Shown: positions 42,305 through 51,204 of the stretch, piece after piece | Layout of the letters: the number at the start of each line of letters is the position of its first letter | Position numbering within the stretch: the first letter of the stretch is position 1 | Assembly (NCBI GenBank): GCA_965644295.1 | Contig: CBFFRP010000599.1 | Coordinates: 1 to 51,205, forward strand | Reading direction: 5' to 3' | Length of the DNA: 51,205 nt | Origin: Paraphysomonas bandaiensis | Lineage: Eukaryota > Chrysophyceae | Notes under the pieces: generated by a model | What the model was told of the DNA's origin: nothing | The model's input: the letters and a program-made list of their open reading frames with translations, nothing else | Databases searched by the model: none | Made by a program: the position numbers and the translations under genes

Positions 42305-44575
42305 ATGAAGAAAACGACAAAAGAGAGATATCCCAGATATCCAAGATCTGGAAGAAGACAAGAGTCTGACAGTTATGACGCAGTGCCAATGCTAAGATAT
42401 GGCGCAAAATGTAATCTGCCTATTTTCAAGCAGAAATTGGTGGCCGAAGCCATGGTGAGGTACGGAGACCTTGCAAAGATGCTGGAGACTGACCAGTACT
42501 ACGAGCCACCAAGACCCGACACCAGGGATGTCAATCCGAGGACAGACCCCATCGGGTACAAGGAGATCGAAGATCAATGCATCAGAAGATCTCGGGCCAT
42601 AGGAGAGATGGCCAAGAACAGAACCCCACTGTACGGATTCATGATACAGCACCTGAGCAACGAATCCCACGACGCTATAAAACTATTAGACGAATATCAA
42701 GAGTTCAACGCAACGAAAGATCCACTATCGCTATGGCTTGCAATAAAAAAGACACACAAGGTGGCGACAAGCTCCAATGTGGGAGCAGTAATGAAAGCGG
42801 AAACTAGGCGAAAGTACCAAGAAGTTCGGCAAGGAACTTTCGAAAGCATCGTGACATATAAGGAGAAATTTGATTATTTACTGGAAGCATACAAAGAAAT
42901 GGACAACGCCAAAATGTCCGACACCGATGTGGCGATGGACTTCTTTAACGGACTGGACGAAACAAGATATGGGGATTTCAAAACTAACTATCTGAACGAC
43001 CTAACCATGGGAACTCAAATTGCGCCCACACACGTGAACGACATATACAACAAGGTTTCTAAATACCTACCGGCCAGGAAGCAGACACGCGCGGCAGGAG
43101 GAGCGGCTTTCGTCACCAAAGCTGAACGCAAAACTACCAGCAAAGGGAAACACAGCGCAAGTGACAGTGACGAAAATGGCGACAGAGACGACAAAGAATC
43201 CAAAAGGGGGCAGAAGAATCCACGGCACAGAGAACAACGGAGGAAACCCCTGATATGTTGGGGGTGCGGCGAGCCAGGACACCGACTCAATGAATGCCCT
43301 GACAACCAAGATGCAGATGAGAGAAACTGTGCGGTGACCCTAAAGAACGCATTCACATCCGGAGGCCACCCATTCAGGTGGTACGAGGTACTGCTAGATA
43401 ATCAGGCGGATGTGTCAGTGGTTCACCCTGCATTACTGCACAATATAAGGCCGGCGACCAGGAAATGTACCGTGGCAGGGCTCTCAGGGCACGCTATGGA
43501 GTTACCAAATGTAGGAGATCTGGATCAATTCTTTCCCTGCACAACGGCTGATCATTTACGTGCGAGTGTGCTATGTCAATCAGATGTGGAGGATATGTAC
43601 GATGTAACATATGTGCAAGGCAAATCGTATACTGTGCATCTACCTGGTAAAGACCTGGTATTCGCAAGAAGGAACAAAATGTACGTGGCTGATATGCGAG
43701 ACTGGGCCACTGGAAACGTACATGTCACAACAGTAGCTGACATGGAAGCGAGGCACTCGAAGGCCGAAGTGGCTCGAGCACGAGAGGCATGGGATTTAGT
43801 CAAGACCTCGGGATTTGACTCTGAGAAAGACGCAATCAACTTAGTCAGTGATGGCAACATAACAGGACTGAAACTCACCGCAAGTGACGTACGGAGAGCA
43901 TTTGAGATATATGGAATCCCATACGAGTCAGTGCGCGGGAAGCACACTCACAAAAAAACGGGGCGCCAGTACGTAGACACCGCACTGAAATCGGAGATGC
44001 AGCGAGAGCAGAGGCTATACTCAGACATCTTCAGCGTGCGACAGCAGTCATTTCTTCTCACGATGGCGGAGCCACTGGGAGTGTCAGTAGTCTCTGCAAT
44101 ACAGAATGAGACAACAGAAGCATTAGGACTCGCACTTCAGGAACACGTTAATCTGCTACGGAGCTACGGGTATGTGCCGACCATCGCTTACCTCGACCCA
44201 CAACCTGGCTTCAAACCACTCCGAGGGCAGATTACAGGGGTGGAGATAGACGTCGCGGGAGCAGGCGACCACCTCGACAAAATCGACTCGAAAATACGAC
44301 GCCTGAAAGAGATGATCAGGAGCATCCATGCAGGACTACCGTGGGACTTACCTGACGCCAATGTGAAAGATCTGGTACGGTATGCAAACAGCAGGATGAA
44401 TCTAAGAAGGCCATCCACCAATGGATCAACGGTAGCGCCGCGAGTGGCATTGACAGGGATCAAACCGAATTTCAAGAAGGAGCTGGCTCTCGCATTCGGT
44501 GATTATATGTGGAGTGCTACGACCCGAAGGTCAAGAGCAACGACGCAGAGCAGGACCGGACAGAGCCGTGCATAG
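42305..44575 (+). CDS. Copia Gag-protease-integrase part
   Basis: A 756-codon ORF from the first ATG after the presumed leader. Gag is at about 30-270 (helical, UBN2-like). A lysine-rich linker and a CCHC knuckle C-x2-C-x4-H-x4-C (318-331, CWGCGEPGHRLNEC) follow. A protease-like segment has LLDNQADVSVV, with DNQ at 365-367 in place of the DSG/DTG catalytic triplet. Diatom CoDi elements are remembered to have the same kind of change. The integrase region is at about 480-720, with D574 (LYSDIF), D631 (AYLDPQ) and D661 where Glu is usual (KIDSKIRRLKE). It ends at AFGDY, and the natural continuation is in the next frame. An intact ancestor would be one polyprotein. Confidence 0.82.
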   Translation: MKKTTKERYPRYPRSGRRQESDSYDAVPMLRYGAKCNLPIFKQKLVAEAMVRYGDLAKMLETDQYYEPPRPDTRDVNPRTDPIGYKEIEDQCIRRSRAIGEMAKNRTPLYGFMIQHLSNESHDAIKLLDEYQEFNATKDPLSLWLAIKKTHKVATSSNVGAVMKAETRRKYQEVRQGTFESIVTYKEKFDYLLEAYKEMDNAKMSDTDVAMDFFNGLDETRYGDFKTNYLNDLTMGTQIAPTHVNDIYNKVSKYLPARKQTRAAGGAAFVTKAERKTTSKGKHSASDSDENGDRDDKESKRGQKNPRHREQRRKPLICWGCGEPGHRLNECPDNQDADERNCAVTLKNAFTSGGHPFRWYEVLLDNQADVSVVHPALLHNIRPATRKCTVAGLSGHAMELPNVGDLDQFFPCTTADHLRASVLCQSDVEDMYDVTYVQGKSYTVHLPGKDLVFARRNKMYVADMRDWATGNVHVTTVADMEARHSKAEVARAREAWDLVKTSGFDSEKDAINLVSDGNITGLKLTASDVRRAFEIYGIPYESVRGKHTHKKTGRQYVDTALKSEMQREQRLYSDIFSVRQQSFLLTMAEPLGVSVVSAIQNETTEALGLALQEHVNLLRSYGYVPTIAYLDPQPGFKPLRGQITGVEIDVAGAGDHLDKIDSKIRRLKEMIRSIHAGLPWDLPDANVKDLVRYANSRMNLRRPSTNGSTVAPRVALTGIKPNFKKELALAFGDYMWSATTRRSRATTQSRTGQSRA

Positions 44576-46494
44576 CCTTGTATCCTGCAGGCAATGCAAA
44601 CGGCAGCTGGATTTTCCTGAATCTGAAGACAAACCGATACGTCAGCAGAACAAACTGGAGGAAGATGATAACCACGCAGTTGGTAATAGACGCAGTGAAC
44701 AAGACCGCACAACTAAATCGAAAAAATGCAAGGCACTCACCAGCTATCGCGGACCAACCGGATCAGTGCGGAGAAGCGCAAGACGACACCGCAGAGGGTG
44801 GCAATGCAACTGCGACAACAGAGCATGAGAGCAATACCACAGAGATGAGCGAAGACGCACCTGCTACAAACAATTCGGAATCTGTGGGGCAAATGGGCGA
44901 GGAAGAGAGCCCGACGACTACCGGCAGTGACGCCCCTAATGAAATAAATACAGAAGATATAACAGGGGTGGTACACAATACAATGAGCTCACCGTCACTA
45001 ACAGAAGGGAGGAGAGCAGCTGGCGCGATACGGAAACCAGTGATGTACCGTGCCTATCACACGAGCATTACACAAGGGTTGAAGGAACACGGTAAGGATG
45101 CATACCTAGCTATAGTGCGGGAGCTGAAACAGTTGCTGCACGACAAGAAGGCCATAGCCCCAGTGCATCGGAGTGAGCTGTCAACGACCCAGATCAAAAG
45201 GGCGATTCGGTCATTGATGTTCCTGAAAACCAAGTACGATGGCCTTGGGCGTTTCGAAAAAATCAAGGCCAGACTGGTTGCAAATGGCGCGCAGCAGGAC
45301 AGAAAGCTGTACACCGATACATCGTCGCCTACAGTAGCGATGCAATCAGTATTCGCATGTCTAGCGATAGCAGCTAAAGAGAGACGACATATTTTAACAG
45401 TGGACATTGGAGGAGCTTACCTGAATGCCGAGATGACCGGAGAAGAAGTCATTATGGAGCTCGAACCGATGCTGGCCGCTATCCTGAAAAAGATGGACCC
45501 AGCCGTACAGCCATACATAGACGAGCGCGGAAGACTGCTAGTACGATTGGACCGGGCCCTATACGGATGTGTTCAGAGCGCGAGATTGTGGTACAATACA
45601 CTGAGGACGTACCTCGAGAGCATCGGCTTTGCAGTCAACCCCGTAGACCAATGCGTCTTCAATCGGACCGTCAACGGAAAACAATGCACAGTGACCCTGC
45701 ACGTAGACGACCTATTAGTGATGTCACAGTGCAAGGAAGACACAGAATGGCTAGCGGCAAAACTGAAACAGCAATACGGCGAGGTGAAACACTGTACCGA
45801 CCATGACATGTCGTATATAGGTATGCACATAAATGCACAGGACGGGAAGGCAGTGGTATCGATGAGGGCATACCTGGAGGGAGTGCTCGAGGAGACGGGG
45901 ACCACAGGAGGGACGGCTTCCCCGGCAACAGCATCTCTTTTCACCGAGAAGTTCGAGCAGAAATTGGGCAAGAGAGACGCCGCAGAATTCCACACAGTGG
46001 TGGCAAAGCTGCTATACCTGGCAACAAGGGTGAGGCCGGATATTTTGTTGTCTATTGCGTACCTGGCTACTAGGGTGAAGGACCCGACTCAAGATGACAA
46101 GCAGAAGCTGGGGAGAGTGTTGAAGTACCTGGCGGCCACCAAGAATCAGGATTTACACCTGCGAATAGGAGATAAGATTCAGGTAAAAGCATACATTGAC
46201 GCATCATTTGCGACACATCAGAATGGAAAGGGCCATACCGGAGTGGTGGTCAGCGTGGGGGATGCGGCGGTGCTTTGTCGGTCGACAAAGCAGAAACTGG
46301 TCACTAAGGACTCCACTGAGTCGGAATTGGTCGCACTCTCTGACATGCTGCCGTGTGTGATGAAATTGCATGAGTTCCTGTGTGGTCAGGGGTGTATAAT
46401 GGACTCACCTACAATATTCCAGGACAATGCATCTACTCTCAGCCTCGTAACGAAAGGAGGAGGCAAATACCGATCGAAATATCTACGAGTATAA
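44509..46494 (+). CDS. Copia reverse transcriptase and RNase H part
   Basis: This frame carries on the polyprotein after the shift near 44505; the GTG at 44509 is not a true start. It begins with the integrase C-terminal/linker motif (IALYPAGNANGSWIFLNL). A low-complexity Ser/Thr/Glu spacer and then copia RT follow: ARLVANGAQQDR, TVDIGGAYLNAEM (motif A), LDRALYGCVQSARLWY, and HVDDLLV at 398-404 as active-site box. RNase H has YIDASFATH (D564), STKQKLVTKDSTESEL and FQDNAST. A stop at 46492-46494 follows a second frame change, and the remaining residues lie in another frame up to 46588. Confidence 0.88.
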   Translation: MECYDPKVKSNDAEQDRTEPCIALYPAGNANGSWIFLNLKTNRYVSRTNWRKMITTQLVIDAVNKTAQLNRKNARHSPAIADQPDQCGEAQDDTAEGGNATATTEHESNTTEMSEDAPATNNSESVGQMGEEESPTTTGSDAPNEINTEDITGVVHNTMSSPSLTEGRRAAGAIRKPVMYRAYHTSITQGLKEHGKDAYLAIVRELKQLLHDKKAIAPVHRSELSTTQIKRAIRSLMFLKTKYDGLGRFEKIKARLVANGAQQDRKLYTDTSSPTVAMQSVFACLAIAAKERRHILTVDIGGAYLNAEMTGEEVIMELEPMLAAILKKMDPAVQPYIDERGRLLVRLDRALYGCVQSARLWYNTLRTYLESIGFAVNPVDQCVFNRTVNGKQCTVTLHVDDLLVMSQCKEDTEWLAAKLKQQYGEVKHCTDHDMSYIGMHINAQDGKAVVSMRAYLEGVLEETGTTGGTASPATASLFTEKFEQKLGKRDAAEFHTVVAKLLYLATRVRPDILLSIAYLATRVKDPTQDDKQKLGRVLKYLAATKNQDLHLRIGDKIQVKAYIDASFATHQNGKGHTGVVVSVGDAAVLCRSTKQKLVTKDSTESELVALSDMLPCVMKLHEFLCGQGCIMDSPTIFQDNASTLSLVTKGGGKYRSKYLRV

Positions 46495-46588
46495 GGCAGG
46501 CTTTAGTCAAAGAACACCATGATAGGGGAGACGTGAAGCTTCAGTACTTACCTACAGGAGAGATATATGAAAGTCTGATTATTACATG
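46495..46588 (+). pseudogene. C-terminal end of copia RNase H, out of frame
   Basis: RQALVKEHHDRGDVKLQYLP followed by TGEIYESLIIT corresponds to the usual copia ending (R..lvkE.v..g.v.l.y.pT..m.ADilT). It joins the preceding frame if two bases (TA near 46488) are disregarded. The stop is TGA at 46587-46589. Confidence 0.75.
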
Positions 46589-46663
46589 AGTACGGTTGCG
46601 TACAGAAACTAGTTTATGTCTATAGACTAGCTAATAACTAGATTTGCTATATACTACTAGTGG

Positions 46664-46872
46664 CGGGCAACCGTCTCGGGACTGCTTGTGCATCGCTGCG
46701 AGCACCATGGTGCAACCGTCCCTTGTAGTGAGGTTAGTCGGGGGGTCTACCTTTGGGCAATGTGTCTGGCGGGCCTGTGCCATGGATTATGTGGGGGGTG
46801 GGTGAGGCGAGTTGTATATGAGAGTGCAAGTCGGTGGTGGAGATGGTGCTGGTTGTTGAGGTGGGGTTTCGG
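46664..46872 (-). other. LINE 3' untranslated end
   Basis: About 209 bp follow the ORF stop. It contains the palindrome GCACCATGGTGC (46702-46713) and a GC-rich hairpin-like segment, partly repeated at 26013-26055. Such structured 3' ends can be the template recognised by the LINE RT (established for several LINEs; inference here). Confidence 0.55.
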
Positions 46873-49107
46873 CTACAAGTAAGGAGAAGTTGTTTTCCGG
46901 AGTGGTTGCGCTTGCCTCTGTCGGGTCTGGGCTCTTGCAGAGAGTGTAGTTCGTGGGGTGGATGTCGCCTGGAGTAGCTGGAGTACTTTTGGTGTCGGGT
47001 GGGTATCCTGGGGCTGGCGGGGCTTTGCGTGTGTCGGGACCGGTGTCGCCGGTGTCGTGTCTACGTTGTGGTGTCTGTGTCCCCTATTGCGAAGCATGCG
47101 GAGCCCTCCATCATATAGGGGGAGTAGGATAGAGGCGATGGATTTTTCTAGGGCGTGGAATTGATGTTCGAGCAGTGAGCTGGATATGTGGCGTCCGAAT
47201 GCGTCGGCCATTTGTGTGGCAGTAATGTGGCCGGTCCAGTAGCGCTCAACCTGGGGGGTGGCTGGGTTCCATGCGGCTTTGGCTAGTTTGGTTATGGCGG
47301 TGTAAAACCAGGGATGGGGGAGCGTGCGCGTGCGAAGTTTGTCAAGCTTATTGTGGTGTGCTTGGTGGACATCTTCACGTATGTGAATGATGTGAGTGCA
47401 GGTGAGAAGCATGTGCGCCATGTTGTCTGTGGGGTGTGCACAGTCTGCGCATGTGGAAGCCGTTGTGCGATCGTGTCCGGATTTTCCTTTGGCTCGGTTT
47501 CTACCCATTGCAAAGGATTTGTCCCATACGTATGCCGTCTCGCGTATACGCTCTGCGAGGGGGATGTAGTGTTTGGAGGAGTTATGGGTACGGAGGGGAT
47601 GGAGCTTGTGTGGGAGCCTTGTTCCGCTGCGTGTCCAATACTGCGGGTCTCGTTGCGTTTGTGCAGCATACATGCTATCTCGTCGGAGGGTGTATTGATG
47701 GAGGTCCCACTGGTGGTGGAGATCTGTAACGTCTCCTAGCATAGGACCGAGGTCTGTGAGGAGGTGTGTATCGTATCTACGCCAGTGCCATTGACCCGTG
47801 GTGAAGAATTCTTCCAGTATGTGCGTAGCGTCTGTTGTGACAACACTGTAGTTGGAGGCTCCGAGCACTTTGTCTAGTGTCTTCCAGTCGCCGCTGGCGG
47901 CGGCGTCAGCTATATAAATGCCGTGGTCAGTGTAGGTCCAGTTGCTTTGATCTTGTGTTCTACGTTCGGGGTGCGAACGCGTCCATTGTATTGGGCGCTG
48001 TTTAAGAGCTGTGGTGGCGAGGCATTCGTAAAATATTCCCTGGGGCTTTGTTCCGAGGGCGCGCCGTCTGTGTGAGAGGGCCTCTTTGGTCCGCGTCTGT
48101 ACCGCCTGGCAGTCAGTCCAGATTGGCACGGAAGAGTGGAGTACATTGGAGAATGTCAGTGCTGCTGACATTGCAAGGGTTTCGTAGGTGTATGCGTTGA
48201 GGCCAGGCGCAGTGTACTGTGGTGCCGTAAGTTGTAGGATTTTGGTTTGTCTGTGACCCCAGGTGTTCTTGGGCGGGAGCCATACAATTGCAGCTCCTCC
48301 GTCGTGAGAATTGGGCTGTGTGTGGGTGTTGCCGAGTAGGTGAGCAGGGGTGAGGTGTGTGCGTGTGAAGGATCCATCCGTGAAGATGGCTTTGTAAGCA
48401 TATTTGTGATCATTGTACAGTTGTAGCTGTGATTGGACTTTGTCAATGGTAGCTCGGAATTGTGGCGTAGCTGGGGAGGGAGGTTGTATTCTGATGCCTA
48501 GTTGTTGCCCCCATTGTACCAGACTGGTGATGTACGTGTCAACGTCCTGGGGGGGGTGCTCGTAGCGTTGCAAGAGCGATATGGCCGCACTCTTGGGCTG
48601 TCCTCCGAGTGTGAGAGCTCGTTGAAGAGTATGCCATTTCTGAGTCTGGGCGTGGGTTGAAAATTTGCGCAGTCCAAGCCCTTTGTATTTCGGGGGAAGG
48701 TAGATAAGATCCGTGGGATATCCAGGGGGGAGACGGAGTATTTTCCTAGCGGCCTGCGCGAGTAGTTTGTCTATGGCGATGTATTTAGCGTATGTCCAGG
48801 ATGCTTTGGTGGCCTTGTATAGTAGGGTCGGGAGTATTTGTGTGTTGAGGACGAGTAGCTTGCAGTCAGGTGTCGCGCATTTGGATCGTAGAACTGCCGT
48901 GGATGTGGCTATATGTAGGTGGTGCACCAGCTGTGGGAGTCGGTGTCCTTTACTGAGAATGGAAGTTGTACGCCGAGATACTTGGTGGAATTGGTGGTTG
49001 TTCGGATGGGGATGGGGTGTGGGCACCAGTTCCAGTCTCTGATGATGATGTGTGGGTTTGATTCTAACATGGCCGTCACCGCAAATGGGGCTCCCAGGGC
49101 AATGCAT
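46873..49107 (-). CDS. LINE ORF2, C-terminal part: connecting region, RNase H, zinc motif
   Basis: A 744-codon frame, the same frame as the RT part and separated from it by one stop (49108-49110). Its first 55 or so codons are out-of-register sequence; the genuine product resumes around 48940 (LVHHLHIATSTAVLRS). After the thumb/connecting part (QILPTLLYKATKASW, KYKGLGLRKF) comes RNase H with FTDGSF (about 242), YETLA, WTDCQAV and a late IADAAAS. A C-x2-C-x8-H-x4-C motif (CADCAHPTDNMAH) lies near residue 551. It would remove RNA from the cDNA hybrid. No start of its own is expected. Confidence 0.85.
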   Translation of the reverse strand: MHCPGSPICGDGHVRIKPTHHHQRLELVPTPHPHPNNHQFHQVSRRTTSILSKGHRLPQLVHHLHIATSTAVLRSKCATPDCKLLVLNTQILPTLLYKATKASWTYAKYIAIDKLLAQAARKILRLPPGYPTDLIYLPPKYKGLGLRKFSTHAQTQKWHTLQRALTLGGQPKSAAISLLQRYEHPPQDVDTYITSLVQWGQQLGIRIQPPSPATPQFRATIDKVQSQLQLYNDHKYAYKAIFTDGSFTRTHLTPAHLLGNTHTQPNSHDGGAAIVWLPPKNTWGHRQTKILQLTAPQYTAPGLNAYTYETLAMSAALTFSNVLHSSVPIWTDCQAVQTRTKEALSHRRRALGTKPQGIFYECLATTALKQRPIQWTRSHPERRTQDQSNWTYTDHGIYIADAAASGDWKTLDKVLGASNYSVVTTDATHILEEFFTTGQWHWRRYDTHLLTDLGPMLGDVTDLHHQWDLHQYTLRRDSMYAAQTQRDPQYWTRSGTRLPHKLHPLRTHNSSKHYIPLAERIRETAYVWDKSFAMGRNRAKGKSGHDRTTASTCADCAHPTDNMAHMLLTCTHIIHIREDVHQAHHNKLDKLRTRTLPHPWFYTAITKLAKAAWNPATPQVERYWTGHITATQMADAFGRHISSSLLEHQFHALEKSIASILLPLYDGGLRMLRNRGHRHHNVDTTPATPVPTHAKPRQPQDTHPTPKVLQLLQATSTPRTTLSARAQTRQRQAQPLRKTTSPYL

Positions 49108-49229
49108 TCAGTTTTGGGGATGTTTAGTTGCATTCCGGAGAAGGCGCAGAAGGATGAGAGTTTGTCGGCCTTGAGCTGTGATTTGGGAGAGGTCATCTGC
49201 GTACGCCTCATCTTGGCTATCATCATCAT
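48909..49229 (-). pseudogene. LINE connecting region in a shifted frame
   Basis: This frame encodes the segment normally after the RT palm: KADKLSSFCAFSGMQLNIPK, CIALGAPF, RDWNWCPHPIPI and KYLGVQLPFS. These are standard LINE motifs (lN..Kt, YLGv). Both neighbours, before about 49175 and after about 48940, are in the other frame. Two indels of opposite effect therefore bracket this block. Confidence 0.8.
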
Positions 49230-51204
49230 GTAGGTCAGACCAGCATAGGATCATGTCAAAGATGACGATCCATGCAACTGTGGATTCAGTTCCACCTTGT
49301 GTGACCCCTCTCTCCGCGGAGAATCCCATGTCAGGGTGCTGGATAAAGGAGCCATCTGAGCCAAGCAGTTCTTCGAGTGATCGGGGATCGATGTTGTCGG
49401 CCATGTGTGGGGTCCAGATGAAGGTGCGACCCCCATCGTCGAGGTCGCTTAGCCATTTGATCGTGTCATCGGGGACACCAAGTCTTGCCCATGCTAATTT
49501 GAGAAGATTGGGTGCGATGGAGTCGAAGGCCTTTTGAAAGTCCCAGAAGGTGCAGAGTTTCACATGCCCGGTAAGTTTGGCCAGTTCCGTGGCCGCGAGG
49601 ACTCGTAGAATGGCCGTGTCCGTGCCGTGTCGCCATCGATAGCCGTGTTGCGCAGGGTGTAGGACTTCATCTTCTTCCCATATGTGGAGGAGCCGGTGGG
49701 TGATGATACGGGTCATTAGTTTGCGCAAAACCTCTAGGAGCCCTATCGGTCGGAGGTTCTTTAGAGACGTGTGTCCTGGTTTTTTAAGAAGTGGCGTCAT
49801 GACTCTGTCTCTCCACCAGCGTGGCACATGGCGATGGGTCCAGAGGGTTTGGAGGAGGCCTAAAACTTCAATCTTTATTTCAGGGGTCCATTTCTTTATC
49901 ATGTTGGTGGTGACCATGGATGGTCCGGGCGCTTTATCCTTGGCCATCCCGTCCAGAGTGGAGTGGAACTCGCTTATTGTGATCTGCTGTCGTAGAGCGT
50001 CTTGGATCTTTTTAGCTGTGGCGGAGGTAACCTTTGTTTTGCATAGGTTTCGTAAGCCGAGCTGGTGGTGATCGGGAATGGCGGAGTGTGGATGCAAGGG
50101 TGTGTTCATGTCGGCGCCAGCTGCGAGCTCGTGCCACCAGGTGTCGTCATGATGTAGCTTGTGGGCGACTGGGTCAAGTCCGGATGGGATGGAGTGGTGG
50201 GCTGTGAAATGTTTGTTCAGCTCGTCCTGTATGTCTATGGGGAGGGTTAGGGTGGCTCCGTCCTCTAGGGTGAGTCGGGTGAGGGGTGGCGTCTGTTTGC
50301 GCTTCAATCCTATTGTCTGAAGGACTTTTCCGATGTGTTGGAGTTCCAGGTGGGCTTGGATGGTGTGGGTCCTGTGGGTCATACGCTTCCGCATTTCTGT
50401 TCTTGCTCTTCCTTGGAGCATTCGGGTAAGGTTATCCCGTAGGGTGTCAAAGTGTGTGCTATTGATGGTCGCAACAGTCCATGTCAGCATCTGGCGTGGA
50501 TCCACGGCAGGCTTGATGATGGTGGTGGGTGGGTGGGATGGGTCCTCTGAAGCGTGGTCCAGGGCGGCTATGGTGACCTCCCATCGCTGGAGGCCTCTTC
50601 GTGTAAGACTGTAGAGACGTGTGTCATCTACATGAGGGTGGAGATAGCCGGCTCTGTTGAAAAACTTTCTCTTTAGATAGATGACTAAGTGGAGTGCTGT
50701 TTGAATAACTCTCATTTCCGCAGAAAAGCCGTCTTTGAAGCGGGAACGTTTGCGTTGGCAGAGGTGGTGAATGCGTGTTTTCTTCGTTCTATCTGCGCTA
50801 CGTGTGTCGTGAGCCGCGTCGATGGTGATGCGATGGATTAGTGCTAGTTTGGTGGCGGCGCGGTCGGCAGGGTGTGGGTGTGCCGAGGGCTCCGGGAGGG
50901 ATTGATGATGTGTGCTGAGATGCTGTTGGTATTCCTCCACCATTTCCTGATCGGCGGGATTGATGTTAAGCCTTGGCGGGATCTGAAGGTGTTGCTCCTT
51001 CGGCAGGGGGGGTCCTGTTCCACTGATGCAGAGGTCGGTCCAGACCGGTCTGTGGTCAAAAGTTGCTGCCGTGAGGGCGTCCGAGGTGTAGCACCCGTTG
51101 CCAGAAATTTGTATGTATGTGGGAAGAGGTGTATGTAGAATGTGGTCTATTCTGGAGATTCCGCGGTCTTTCCGGAAGAAGGTGAAGTACGGGTCCTCAG
51201 TGTT
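49108..51204 (-). CDS. LINE ORF2, endonuclease C-terminus and reverse transcriptase
   Basis: The frame is open from the right edge, so the ATG at 50941-50943 is internal. The endonuclease end shows RGISRIDHIL and TFDHRPVW, the SRID and DH motifs of APE-type nucleases, which nick target DNA. Then RT: KAPGPSMVTTNMIKKW, LRPIGLLEVLRKLMTR, QHGYRWRHGTDTAI, FWDFQKAFDS (motif A), GVTQGGTEST and YADDLSQI (active site, near 49192-49206). The genuine coding leaves this frame at about 49175 and the formal stop at 49108 is a consequence. The function would be target-primed reverse transcription. The first part of the ORF and any ORF1 lie right of the window. Confidence 0.87.
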   Translation of the reverse strand, partial: NTEDPYFTFFRKDRGISRIDHILHTPLPTYIQISGNGCYTSDALTAATFDHRPVWTDLCISGTGPPLPKEQHLQIPPRLNINPADQEMVEEYQQHLSTHHQSLPEPSAHPHPADRAATKLALIHRITIDAAHDTRSADRTKKTRIHHLCQRKRSRFKDGFSAEMRVIQTALHLVIYLKRKFFNRAGYLHPHVDDTRLYSLTRRGLQRWEVTIAALDHASEDPSHPPTTIIKPAVDPRQMLTWTVATINSTHFDTLRDNLTRMLQGRARTEMRKRMTHRTHTIQAHLELQHIGKVLQTIGLKRKQTPPLTRLTLEDGATLTLPIDIQDELNKHFTAHHSIPSGLDPVAHKLHHDDTWWHELAAGADMNTPLHPHSAIPDHHQLGLRNLCKTKVTSATAKKIQDALRQQITISEFHSTLDGMAKDKAPGPSMVTTNMIKKWTPEIKIEVLGLLQTLWTHRHVPRWWRDRVMTPLLKKPGHTSLKNLRPIGLLEVLRKLMTRIITHRLLHIWEEDEVLHPAQHGYRWRHGTDTAILRVLAATELAKLTGHVKLCTFWDFQKAFDSIAPNLLKLAWARLGVPDDTIKWLSDLDDGGRTFIWTPHMADNIDPRSLEELLGSDGSFIQHPDMGFSAERGVTQGGTESTVAWIVIFDMILCWSDLHDDDSQDEAYADDLSQITAQGRQTLILLRLLRNATKHPQN

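Larger units (their letters stand above)
42305..46588 (+). mobile_element. Ty1/copia retrotransposon (CoDi-like), degenerate
   Basis: Domain order is Gag, zinc knuckle, protease, integrase, RT, RNase H, which defines copia. The coding region is broken into three frames by two shifts (about 44505 and 46487), each explained by two extra bases in a TA-rich word. No LTR pair was found. The right end is probably cut by the LINE whose 3' end begins near 46664. Confidence 0.85.

Noticed and set aside
50941-50943. ATG as start of the LINE RT protein
   Set aside because: The same frame is open upstream to the window edge and encodes endonuclease motifs, so this Met is internal.
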